Source of the DNA: Rhynchopus euleeides
Lineage: Eukaryota; Euglenozoa; Diplonemea; Diplonemida; Diplonemidae
Reading direction: 5' to 3'
DNA length: 64,000 nucleotides
Assembly (NCBI GenBank): GCA_963210315.1
Contig: OY723297.1
Span: 186,001 to 250,000, forward strand
Shown: piece after piece, positions 30,790 to 41,047 of the stretch
Position numbering within the stretch: position 1 is the stretch's first letter
How the letters are laid out: every line of letters starts with the position of its first letter
The notes under the pieces: generated by a model
Databases searched by the model: none
The model's input: the letters and a program-made list of their open reading frames with translations, nothing else
Told to the model about the DNA's origin: nothing
Program-made: the position numbers and the translations under genes

Positions 30790-33714
30790 TCACGCGAGAT
30801 GGTACCGCCTGCTGGAAGCTGGCGAACTCCAGGGCGCCGCATCCCCCCGTGTGGCATACGGGTAATACATATGCAGGTCCCCCTCTGGCACCACCTCCAC
30901 ATCCGTATGAACAGAGGAGGGCGACGCGCTGGACCCACCGGATGGATCCCCACCACCACCACCACCACCGCCACCGCCCCAACCCCCACCAGGCGTTGCC
31001 GGGGTGGCGCCGAAGTACTCACCACCCACAGCCGTGTCAAACCCGGAGAGCTGTGCGGAGGCGGGGGAGGTTGGGGAGACTCTAACAGGCGGGGGGAAGT
31101 CCTCCTGGAGCTGCTGCAGCGCGGCCAGCACCTCGAGGGTTGCCAGGCGGGACCCCTCCGAAACCCACGATGGGGCGATCGCGGCATCCCAAATGCTCCG
31201 CGACAGCCCGTCCTCCGCCACAGGGTACGGAGGAGGCGGTGTCCGACCCCCCAGTGTCTCCTCCCGCACCAGAGCCGCGAAGGGGGTCCCGCTTTCGGAT
31301 GCCTCGGGCATGAGCTTGGAGTAGGGCGTGCCCCCCTCCAACACCTCCCAGAGAAGGCAGGCGAAGGCCCACACGTCGTAGGATGGTCGGCAGCGGTATG
31401 GAGCTGCGACCTCCAGAGCCTCAGGTGGAGCCCAGGGCACGCAGATGATGGGGTCCACATCCCCCTCCTTCCGGAGGGACCCCACGTCTCCCAGTTTGAA
31501 AACCCCGCTGCTGCAGACCAACACGTTGCGTGCCGCAACGTCCAAATGGACCAGCCTCGGGGATCTGCTGTGGAGATATGCCAGGGCCTGCCCGATGCAC
31601 AGCCCGACCTGCAGGCAGGCCCTGCCCCGCTCCACCGGGGAGAGGGGCGTGCCGTGGGTGAGAGAGGTGAGGGTGCCGCCCGAGCAGTACTCCGTCACCA
31701 TCCACTCTGTGCCGTTTGCCTCGCGGACCCACCCGTAGAAGTTGACGATGGAGTTGTGCCGGAGGCGCATCAGATCCGCGGTCTCCCGGATGAAGGCGCG
31801 CTTCTTGTGGAGGCGGGAGAGGGGGGGCTCCGAGCGAGATGTCTTCAGCTCCTTCACCGCGACGTGCTCCCTCCCTGTCGCGGTGTACTCCGCGCGGAAC
31901 ACCGTGCCGAAGCTGCCCCGCCCCACGGTTGTCAGGTTGCGGAGGAAAGACGTTTTGATCCGGAGCTGCGCAGGGAGAGACGCCTCCGCGCACCGCACCT
32001 CCGACTCCAGCACCGCAAACCCGAGCTGCTGCGACGCGACGCCCTGCTCCGACTCGATGTTAAACCTCCCAGCCCTCTCTAACCCCTCGGCAGACGCGGC
32101 ATCACCCTGCAGCACAGCCCACACCGCATGAGACAGCATCTCCCTGATATACACCGCACCAATGGGACACTGCGCGACAGAGGGTATCACCGCTGGGGCA
32201 GCTGGGCATCCCGCCGGCGTTGCCCCCATGACAAGCGCCTTGAGGCTCCCGGAGGGCGGGGCTGCTGCGGCGCGCGCCGGGGGGGCCCCGCCCCCACCCT
32301 GCGCCGCCAGCACCTCTGCGGATTGCTTGAGGTTTTTTGCGGAGTAGATCACCTCCTTCGCCGCGGCGCAGGCGGGGGACCCGCTGTACGCCGCGTTGTC
32401 ATTCGCCCCGTTGATGTTGAGGAGGAAGGGGAGGCGGTACGCCGTCTCCTCCGGGTCGCGCAAGGCGGCTGCTGAGGGGAGGGGCGCTGGCCCCGCAGAG
32501 GTGGTGTCGAGTGAGAGAGGCGGGGGGTGCTGTTGGTGCAGATGTCGCGAGGCTGCGGCTGGCGGAGCCGGGGCGGCTGGGCGGAGCGCGATCAGCACCG
32601 CCAGGGCGAGGGACTGGACCTGCGTATCCGCCACCTTGAGGTACCCCCGGATCACCTGGTGCAGAGATGGGGGCGCGGCAGCGCCGCCTGCCGCCCACGC
32701 GGCAGGGGGGGCTGTGGGGCGCACAGCCGCCACCAGGGGGGCGGGGTCCGCAAGCCCCGCCCCCGCCGCAGCGAGGAACAGGAGCACCCCCTGCGCCGCG
32801 TTGAGGTGGCTCGTCCCGCAGGCCTGCAGCACCCTCCTGAGGGACTGCCCATAGCAGGCGCCTTCGGCCTCTGCGCCTGAGATGCCCCCACCGCCACCCC
32901 CACCTCCCCCCACCACCGCAGGCTCTGCGGCGAGGTTGAACTCCGCACAGAAGGCACGGTGGACCCTCTCGGAGTGCCCGTGGTGCGACAGGGCGACGAG
33001 GATCTCCAACGAGTGGTGCGCATTCTTTAGAGCATGCCCCGTCACCCTGTTGTGCTGCGGGGTCCGCCGCACAACCCCGGCGTGCCCTGCCGCCAGACCC
33101 AACCCCCCGGAGGGGGACACCGCCATCTCGGGGAAGGCCACCACGGTGCGGACCGTCTTCCTGAGATTATCAGACGTGGAGACGACCGTGGCACCCTGGG
33201 GGGTTCTGGCGAGGCGACCCACCACGCGGAGAACCTCAGGCTGAAGCTGCGTGCCGTGGCTGCTGTCGTAAAGGTCGAAGAGGGCGACTGTGCCTCCTTC
33301 CCGGATGAAGGCGTCGAGGAAGGAGGGCTCGCGCAGCGCGACGTGGAGGTTGTAGAGGAGTTGGTTGGAGCTGCGCGACACGGCGTGCCTGCAGGAGGGT
33401 TCCAGGGAGAGGTCCATCTCCTCCAGCGCCGCCCTGCTCCGGATCTCGTCGATGCTCCGGCGCAGCACCCGCACCGCCTCGCGTGCTGTGGAGAAGCGCA
33501 TCTCCGAGGCGCGCCGCTGCAGGTCGCGTTGGAACTGCGACGCCTCGTCCTCCTCTTCGCTCTCCGCCCCGCGCCGCCCCCCGCGCTGCTGCCAGCCCCT
33601 CGCCGCAGCCATGCTGCCGGCAGGGGCTGGCGAGGCCGAGGCGGGGAGGAGACAGGGGCTGGTGGCGGCGGCGGCGGGCTCTCGGCGAGCTGTGCTCCGG
33701 CGCCCCTCCACCAT
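30790..33714 (-). CDS. Armadillo/FH3-like domain fused to a TKL/TK-type kinase
   Basis: A 974-residue protein. Residues about 60-400 are helical and resemble a GBD/FH3 or armadillo-type array (NQLLYNLHVALREPSFLDAF, EVLRVVGRLARTPQGATVV, SLEILVALSHHGHSERVHRA), interrupted by Gly- and Ala/Pro-rich loops. The protein kinase domain spans about 590-850: GRGSFGTVFRAEY (Gly loop), VAVKELK (Lys), ETADLMRLRH (helix C Glu), YCSGGTL (hinge), HLDVAARNVLV (catalytic Asp), LGDVGS in place of DFG, WAPPEAL and SYDVWAFACLLWEV. HLDVAARN and the PWxPPEAL motif recall tyrosine kinase and TKL groups. HLD replaces HRD and GDVG replaces DFG, but the key Asp residues are kept, so activity is likely. The tail has a poly-Gly stretch. 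The ATG at 33714 was taken; MAAARGW, about 34 codons later, is an alternative. A role in actin or polarity signalling is speculation. Confidence 0.8.
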   Translation of the reverse strand: MVEGRRSTARREPAAAATSPCLLPASASPAPAGSMAAARGWQQRGGRRGAESEEEDEASQFQRDLQRRASEMRFSTAREAVRVLRRSIDEIRSRAALEEMDLSLEPSCRHAVSRSSNQLLYNLHVALREPSFLDAFIREGGTVALFDLYDSSHGTQLQPEVLRVVGRLARTPQGATVVSTSDNLRKTVRTVVAFPEMAVSPSGGLGLAAGHAGVVRRTPQHNRVTGHALKNAHHSLEILVALSHHGHSERVHRAFCAEFNLAAEPAVVGGGGGGGGGISGAEAEGACYGQSLRRVLQACGTSHLNAAQGVLLFLAAAGAGLADPAPLVAAVRPTAPPAAWAAGGAAAPPSLHQVIRGYLKVADTQVQSLALAVLIALRPAAPAPPAAASRHLHQQHPPPLSLDTTSAGPAPLPSAAALRDPEETAYRLPFLLNINGANDNAAYSGSPACAAAKEVIYSAKNLKQSAEVLAAQGGGGAPPARAAAAPPSGSLKALVMGATPAGCPAAPAVIPSVAQCPIGAVYIREMLSHAVWAVLQGDAASAEGLERAGRFNIESEQGVASQQLGFAVLESEVRCAEASLPAQLRIKTSFLRNLTTVGRGSFGTVFRAEYTATGREHVAVKELKTSRSEPPLSRLHKKRAFIRETADLMRLRHNSIVNFYGWVREANGTEWMVTEYCSGGTLTSLTHGTPLSPVERGRACLQVGLCIGQALAYLHSRSPRLVHLDVAARNVLVCSSGVFKLGDVGSLRKEGDVDPIICVPWAPPEALEVAAPYRCRPSYDVWAFACLLWEVLEGGTPYSKLMPEASESGTPFAALVREETLGGRTPPPPYPVAEDGLSRSIWDAAIAPSWVSEGSRLATLEVLAALQQLQEDFPPPVRVSPTSPASAQLSGFDTAVGGEYFGATPATPGGGWGGGGGGGGGGDPSGGSSASPSSVHTDVEVVPEGDLHMYYPYATRGDAAPWSSPASSRRYHLA

Positions 33715-34935
33715 CCCCTAAATCAACCAGGGCCAGGACAAGCCGCCGCAGCCGCCGCCTGGGGGTGGGGGTGGCGGCGGAGGGGAAAAGGGATGAGGAG
33801 GAGGAAGGAAGAGAGAGAGAGAGAGAGGTGCCGAAATCCCCTTCACTCCCGCCCGGTGGGGGGCGAGGAGGTGGGGCGCGGTTCGGTCACGGGCATCGGG
33901 AGGGGGAGGAAGAGGAGGAGGAGGAGGTGGTGTGCCCTGTGGTTGTGGTGGTGGCGTGGGAAAGGGGTAAACAACACAACGCCCGGCACAAGCCAGCGCA
34001 CAAGCGGTAGTTTTTGTTTGTGCGCTGGTTCGTTACCTGTGGGAAACATGGGTGAACACATGCGCTGCCAACAGTCTTCTTTGCTAGAGACCAGGAGCCT
34101 GGTTAGCGCAAAGAACCATGGGGGGGGGGGGATATTTTTTGAACCTGGCAATGGAAGAAGCTGAGTTTTTTGTTGAGTTTCAGAATGGAGTGGTGTGGGG
34201 GGGGGGGGGGGGTGTGTGTGGTGGGAGAGAACACTCTCTGCCCTGGTGTGTCGGAGGGAATCCCCAGGCTCCCATACGAACCTCCCTCCCTCTTCAGTAC
34301 ACTTGGCCTGGGCATTTTTTTTTTCGTTCGGTGCTCGTCACCCAAGGCCACACCACACTCCCCCCCTTCACCCCACCCCCCCAAGCCCCTCCCCCACACA
34401 GTTTGGATATGGATCTACCCAGCGGCAAACACAGAGGGGCCCTGCTCTGCAATGGAGGAATGGGTGAGCTGCGCCCCAACAGAAGAAGATCCGCCCCCTC
34501 TCTACCTAGCGGAGGCAGATGGGGGGAGGGTCCTTCTGCGTCGAATCGTTGTGATGATTATTATTTCCGTTGAAAAGAAAGCAAGGTTTCCCCTTCCCCC
34601 CCCCCCACGCCCCCCCCCCCCCCCCGACGTGAGACACTTTTCTATCGCGGGGGTGCAGGGGATAGCAGCATGACAGCGCGCTGCGCCAAGAGACGCGGTG
34701 CGAGAGGGGGGGGGGGGGGTTTCGCGTAGGGGTGAAAGGTGAAGGTCGGCTCCACCCCTTCTGGGAACACAAGAGGCAGACACTCCTGAAGGCTCCACAG
34801 AAGAAGGCTAGGTTGCGGGAGGCAAGGCGGCAGCAGCGTGGCAAGGCGGGTGCTGCTGGCAGGGCACGGGGCTAGGGGGTGTATCCGCTCCTCTGCGGCG
34901 CGGAGGTGCGGTGCGGAGAGGGTGGCGTTGGCGTG
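33715..34935. other. Spacer rich in homopurine and G/C runs
   Basis: Contains a (GA)n tract at about 33811-33826, G-runs at about 34119-34129 and 34197-34213 and a C-run at about 34597-34625. Frames here are low complexity; no gene is supported. Confidence 0.5.
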
Positions 34936-35836
34936 CTACCGCCGGTCAGCGATGGGGTTGGCGTGTATCGTCACCCGTTCGATGAGGAGCTCCTTCTGGG
35001 GACGCCCCTTGGCATCTGTCGGGACCTTCTCCAGAGCGTCCAGAGTCTCCCACCCGTGGATGACGTGTGCAAACACAGTGTTCACGTCATTCAGGTGCGG
35101 CTGCTTCGAGAAGGTGATGAAGAATTGGGACCCGTTAGTGTCGGGCTGGTTCTTCTTGTTGGCCATGCTGACCATCCCACGCGTGTTGTGGCGGAGCTGC
35201 GGCTTGATCTCATCCTGTGTGTGTGGGTGTGTGGGTGTGGAGATCGCATCGAGAGCAGAGTCGCGTCACACACAGGAGGTGTGCCGTGGTGCAGAATAGG
35301 AAGCGCCACCCGTCCTGCTTCATTCCCACCCTGCCTGTCGGAAGCCACACACACCTTGAAGAAGCCGCCCCAGCAGCTCTCGCCCCCCTTGCCCGTGCCC
35401 GTGGGGTCACCCCCTTGGATGATGAAGTTCTTCAGGCAGCGGTGGAACTTCGTCCCCGTGTAGACCCTGCGTGGAGGCGGGTGGTTGTGTGGATCCGTCG
35501 GATGCCCACAGGGAGCTGGCACTGAACCCGGGGCTGCGGGTGAAGTGTGGCGAGCGGCGGCACCCAGGCGCTTCTCCGGATGCGCGGGGGTGGACTCCCA
35601 GGGCCTATTGCACAACAATTGACAAAGGGGTGCCTCGCTGGGCACACAGCCTGTGACGTGCACCGCACAACACGATGTGCGTCAAGAACAAGGCATGCAG
35701 ATGAGAAGAAGGAAGGGGTGTTGAGGGCATACTCTGATGCGCACAGCGCAAGGAAGTTTTCGCATGCCTTTGGAGCGTCCTCGCAGTACAACTCCAGCTT
35801 CAGGTCGCCCAGATTGGTATGCAGCGTCACAGACAT
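34936..35836 (-). CDS. PPIL3: Cyclophilin-type peptidyl-prolyl isomerase PPIL3
   Basis: A spliced gene with three exons: 35733-35836, 35355-35466 and 34936-35214. The introns are 266 and 140 bases (GTATGC to CGCAG and GTGTGT to CACAG). It encodes 164 residues, matching the length of PPIL3, the cyclophilin-like spliceosome-associated isomerase. The joins restore [19 protein letters not shown] and [18 protein letters not shown]. Diagnostic segments are [68 protein letters not shown] and the terminal TIHANPIAD. The cyclophilin active-site Arg is replaced: FHRCLKNF keeps FHR, and QFFIT is intact. It shows that this organism uses ordinary cis-splicing. No neighbour is functionally related. Confidence 0.95.
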
Positions 35837-38597
35837 GCTGTTGCAGCTGGTGCACCCACAGCACCCTGCACCTGTGTCGGGGTGGGGTGTGCCGCCGTGC
35901 CGTGTGTCACACCACGGTGGAAAATGCAAGGCAGACAGGGGTGTTGCAGGGGGAGGGGAAGGGGGTGGGTGGGGGAGAGGAGATCCACTCATACACGGCC
36001 TGTGTGCCGTCGGTTCGTCTATCTCCGCCTCACCCCAAGGGGAGCGATGGGTGCTGGGGATGGCACTTCTCCAAGGCTTGCCTGGTGTTCATGTTCGTTC
36101 GACTTATGCATCCTGAACAGGGGGGGGCCACACGCACTCACCATAAGCGTTCAGTTCTCCACTTCATTTGGATTTGCTTTCTCTCGGCACACCCTTTCCG
36201 TTCTGCGACTGTCGTATCCCTGCGCTGGCAGGTGGGGCGGGAGGGGCTGGGACCGGGGCGGGGTGGGGGGAGGTGGAATACAAACACATGCCGACAACAC
36301 CCCCAGGCCTGCAGCGGGTGGCACCTTCGGATAGTGCAGGGGTGCACCGAGCACCGATCTCTCGGTGCAATGCAGTGTATGCCCCGCGGGCACACCCACG
36401 GCAACAGCAAGGGGTTGGGCAATTCAACGGATCCTCGCTCTGCGAAAAGATGCAAAATAAAAAGCAGCAGGAACAGCAGCCAGATCACACGTGACCCACT
36501 TCTTCTGTGTAGTATTCAGCTGCACTACCCCCCTGCTGCGATGTGATCTCCACTGCACAGACACAGTGTGTGGGATCCAATAGAGAGAGGAGGCTCTGTA
36601 GACGTGCACGGTGATGCCGACAGTGGCACTACGATTCATGTTTCGCACAATACGGTAAAATGGTGAACACGTGATGTCCCCTCAAAAACCAGTTTCTAAT
36701 TTCTTTGACACGCGGAGGAGAGGCAAGCTTGGGGAGCACACACCTCGGCTAAGAGGCCTAGGGTAAAAAACACGGTTTGCCCCCCGGCAGGATCCCGGGA
36801 AACCCCGGCCGGGCCCGGAAATTCCGGGCCCGGGACCGGGATTTTGAAATCCCGGCCGGGATCCCGGGGAAATCCCGGCCGGGTCCGGCCGGGGTCCGGC
36901 CGGGAATCCCGGGGGTTCTCAGTCTCAGGTCGCTTGGACCGAGGTCATCTCAGACCTATGGCTTTCAGTCCCCAGTTTCAGATTCAGACCTGCTGATCCA
37001 GAACCGCACCCTCTCCTTCCACACCAATTGTATCCACTGCTCATGGGTCCGAGTGACGACGATAGCAATGACGATGGCTCCATAGCAAAGATGGCTACCA
37101 CTGTCAAAGCTCATCTGGAACAGAAACTGTCCCAGATGGAAGTCTCCTGTATAAATACAGGGTTCGGGGTTACCACGAGTGTAACGCAGATACGTGCAGG
37201 TGTGTCAAGAGAGTGTGCAGCTCACAGCAGTTCCGCATCCTCCTGGTTGCTGAACTCCACAGTCCTAGGACGACGAAGAGGACGACGAGGGTCGACGTAG
37301 GCTTATCTTACGCTACGGCAGGGGTGGACTCAGCCACCCCGGGGGCAGGTTGAACAGGTTGTGTGGTTCCACTGATCAACATGTAGGTCGGCCTGTCTGA
37401 TAAGACTCAGCCACCCTGCGGGTCAAGTGATTACAAAAGGGTGCCTATTTGACCAAAAGGCAAAATTTCCTCCCGCCATGCTCCCGTACCACAGAGGCTG
37501 TTGTGTTTTGCCTCTGTGTATGCGTACGTTTTGCGATGACGGGGTGTGGAACCTGGCGTAGACCGAGCTACAACCAGGAACCAACGGCCCAACTCGGCGC
37601 CGTGGGTCAATTTTTGTGAAAAGGCCTTGACCAGAGGCATCCCCCTAACACTAAATTTGCTCTGTTTCACCTGAACCGACCAACCAGGCACCGTGAGGAG
37701 GCATCAGAGCCCCTCGTGGACAGCCGCAGCACCCTTCCTTTACTAACGTCAGGTTCACCACTAGCACGAAGCATCACTGTTTTACGTCAGGTATGGCAAA
37801 TGCCCACCCAAGGAAGTCGAGGAGTTTGAGCCGTTGGAAGTTACCAGAGGGACAAGCAAGAGGGATCTGCAAGCAGTGATGTCTGTTGTACCCTTGGACC
37901 ACATTAAACTCAAACTGAACCCTCAGTCGTCCTTGATCGCCCGACAAGGTTCCTTTCAGCTTTCTAACAGATGGGTACTGCAACTGTCCAACTATCTACA
38001 GACTCACATCCCAGAAGGTGCAGTCCAGGTTCCACAGAGCAAATTAAATGTTAGCATTTCTGCACAACTACCGGTACGCAAATCGCAGCGGCGGTGGAAG
38101 TGACTGACTCGAAAACGGCGAGGTATCAGTCTTGACGCTGGAAAATTCCGTTCGGAAATACCAAACACATCCACAGAAAGTGGAAGGAATGGGCGCCAAG
38201 ATGATGCGAACGATTTTTGGGGGGGGGAGGGGGTGGACTGCTCTGTATCGTGATACCCGCGAGGGCAACCAAATGCAGAACAGGGAGGCACAGGCGCACA
38301 CACGAAGGCAGCACACAAGTGGCAAGTGGCAGGGGCTGGGGTCTGGGGCTGGGGCGCCGCGCGATTCGCTTCTCCTGACTTTCTGATCCGGCAAACTACA
38401 AACACAAAAGCAGTACATGCACTGCAACAACAACCTCCGAAGGGAGCCACAATACCCTCGTGACTCCAAAGCAGCTGATGGCATCGGAGGGCAATCAGCA
38501 TCATACGACGTCTCACAGCTGCAGAACAAGACGTCAGACACAGACAGCAAGGAATACGATATACACACACACGGACGCACACACTGTGCCGGACAAA
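35837..38597. other. Gene-free stretch with one GC-rich palindromic block
   Basis: 2.8 kb with no recognisable gene. A CCCGG-word block lies at 36772-36925 (separate entry). Around 37320-37430 there are two GACTCAGCCACCC repeats. Frames of up to 192 codons on the minus strand at 38004-38582 have no recognisable domain. Confidence 0.5.
36772..36925. repeat. GC-rich block of CCCGGCCGGG/CCCGGGA words, left copy
   Basis: About 150 bp composed almost wholly of the palindromic words CCGGCCGG, GATCCCGGG and GGGCCCGG. It begins CACGGTTTGCCCCCCGG. The mirror block at 40130-40298 ends CCGGGGGGCAAACCGTG, so the two are inverted relative to each other and may be the ends of one 3.5-kb element, or two independent insertions of one palindromic family. 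Confidence 0.75.
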
Positions 38598-39653
38598 TCA
38601 CTCCTCATCGTCACTCTCAGCGTCATTCACACGGAGTGACGGGAATGTCCGCCGGAAGCCACACTCCTTGCCGTACGCACCTCGCACATCTTGATTGATG
38701 GCCAAGAGCGAGAGCTTTGCGTGGGAGTCGCGGGACATAGCACTCCGGCACACGGGGATGGCTTGCATCATGACAGAGAGTGCGCTGTCAGGTGCTGTGC
38801 AGGAAGGGGGCAAGGTGAGGAGAAACAACACACGCTCAGCAAGAGGCTTGAGCGTCTCGTTGGTAAGCTGGCGTTTCCAGAATACCCTCTCTGAGCCGAC
38901 CTCGTGCTCCGACACTGCCGAAGTGTACGCCTGGTACATGGGCGCGGTGACGTCGAAGCCGATGTGCTTGCCGAGGTCTTCGCGTGGCAGCAGGTCATCC
39001 AGCATCTCCAGGGTCTCGTACCCCTCCGGAGTCAGCTGGCGCACAGAGAGGTAGAACCCCCGGCCCGTTTCCGAGGATTCGCGCCACCGGCTCTGCAGAC
39101 CGTTGTAGAAGGTCTTGGACACGCGGGCTGCGAGTCCATCCCCCGTGCTCGCCCTCTGGAGGATGTCGATCAGCTCCTCCACCTCCGCGTAGATCGTCGC
39201 CGATCCGACGCCGGGTGCAAACGCCCACTTGCACGGAGCACACACGGGCACCTCCTGCTCGTCGCAGCATCTCGCCGTGGCCTTCGCGAACCTGTACCCG
39301 TCGGTCGTGGCCTCCGCTTTCGTCTTGACTGAAAGCCACTTGAACTCGGAGAAGCGGGTCGACAAAGACTGGGCAGGCTGCAGCTTCGGGGGGGTCAGGT
39401 CAGCTTGGCTGCTGAGGCTCTCGGCGAGGGCGGCCTTTGCCGGGCGGCGCAACTTCCCCGTCGGCGTGCGCAAGGCCACTGCGCTGGCGGCGAGCTCCTT
39501 CTTCTTCCGTCCGAGAGCAATCAGGCGGGCGATCTTCGGCATGAGGGGGGCTTTCTCATTCTCTGTGAGGACCCCTTCAGCGACGGCCAAATCGATCAGC
39601 GGCTGCCTCTTCCGCTTCACCTCCTTCAGCACCGCCTCAATGGCGTCGTCGAT

Positions 39654-39685
<32 letters not shown>

Positions 39686-39887
39686 TGTCAGTGGTGGGGT
39701 CCGGTTCCGGGGCCGCTACCTCCGCCTTGCCTCGGCGAGGTTGCTTGCGGCTCTTGCCGCCGTCGCCATCGCTGTCGCCGTCATCCGCATCATCCCTCGC
39801 CCTCTTCCCTCCTTTCTGCCCTGGTGCTGCATCACCAACGAGCAGGAAGGAAAAAAAAATGAGGAGTAACAAAAGAGTACGGTGCAT
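38598..39887 (-). CDS. Secreted or lumenal acidic/basic protein, unknown family
   Basis: A 429-residue protein starting at the ATG at 39887 with a strong signal peptide (MHRTLLLLLIFFSFLLVGDA). The frame is open further upstream but only with Pro-rich low complexity. The next 60 residues are highly charged: basic clusters (GGKRARDD, KSRKQPRRGK) and a run of ten Asp encoded by GTC/GAC repeats at 39655-39690. The C-terminal 250 residues look globular: CCDEQEVPVCAPCKWAF (a Cys cluster), EVEELIDILQRASTGDG, FYLSVRQLTPEGYETLEML and DLGKHIGFDVTAPMYQAYTS. It ends SDDEE. I do not recognise the family. It lies between inverted GC-rich blocks, so an element-borne gene is possible. Confidence 0.6.
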
Positions 39888-40129
39888 GTTTGCTGTTGTG
39901 GAAGGTTTCTCTGCCGGGTGTGTGTATGCGGCGCAGTTACGTGGGGGGGGGGGGGGGGCGGGGCGGGGTTGTGGGGTCCAAGTCACGTGCGGTATATGTG
40001 AGGTGAAATAGTCGGGTCCAGCAAAAACTAATGACATCGGGTGGATCGCAAAGGGGAAGGGGGCAACGGCAGCGTGCAATGTGCAATGTGCAAAACTCTC
40101 AAGTCATCTTACCACCCACCTACACCTGA

Positions 40130-40298
40130 CCCCGGGGGGGTCCCGGGATGACCCCGGGATACCCCGGGGTCATCCCGGGATTTCCCGGCCGGGATCCCGG
40201 GATTCCCGGCCGGGAAATCCCGGGAATCCCGGGAATCCCGGAATTTCCCGGAACCCGGCCGGGCCCGCCCGGGATCCCGCCCGGGGGGCAAACCGTGA
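40130..40298. repeat. GC-rich block of CCCGGCCGGG/CCCGGGA words, right copy
   Basis: About 165 bp built of CCCGGGAT, CCCGGCCGGGA and GGAATTTCCCGG words, ending CCGGGGGGCAAACCGTG. It is in inverse orientation to the block at 36772-36925. It can fold into several alternative hairpins. Confidence 0.75.
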
Positions 40299-41047
40299 AA
40301 AAACACACACACACACCCCCCTCCCCTCCCCTCCCCTCTTTCCCCTCCCCGCTTCGCCCAGCGTTGTCCAGGCTGCAGCGACAAACAAAAAGCCACATTT
40401 GCGTTGCCTCCAAGCAACCACCAACGGGGGTGTGAAGATTCCCGATTTTGGTTGTTGCCAGAACACGCAAGGGTGCTCTGTCTGTCAGGTCGCCATCGGG
40501 GATTATACGAATGGCTAGCAGAGGGGGGAGGTACGTTCAGCGGTGTTGCGACAGATAGAGAGGAAACACTGGTGTTCGCCCAGAAGGCAGTTCCGTTCGT
40601 GGAGAGGACAGAATATGACGGGGAGGGAGGACCGATAAGGGAAACCCTGGAAGAAGAGAACTGAGAGAAAAAGACAAACGACCGGGGGTTCGTTCTTTGT
40701 GCCCGATCGCACGGAACATCCACAAAAACAAATGCCGCGAGGGAGGGAGGGAGGGAGGGGGGGTGCAAAGGCTTTTTTGACTGGAGGTGTGTGCCCACCA
40801 CCACCACCTCGTCACCCCAAACCCCAACCTCGCATGATGCGGCACTCCCGCCCCACCCCCACCCCCCCCCCCCCTCCATTCTACCCTACAACCGTTTCCT
40901 TCTATCTATTGGACCGGATAACACTATCTTTTTGCGATACACATCTCTCCAACATCATGCATCTTTCATACACCTCCCCCCCCCCCCTCACTCCCTTCCA
41001 GGGGCACCTCCTGATCCACCCTCCAGAGGGAGGCTCTCCATCTCACC
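40299..41047. other. Intergenic spacer
   Basis: Contains a (CA)n/(CCCCT)n stretch at 40302-40350, (GGGA)n near 40740-40760 and C-runs at about 40861-40875 and 40975-40987. I see no gene. Confidence 0.5.
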
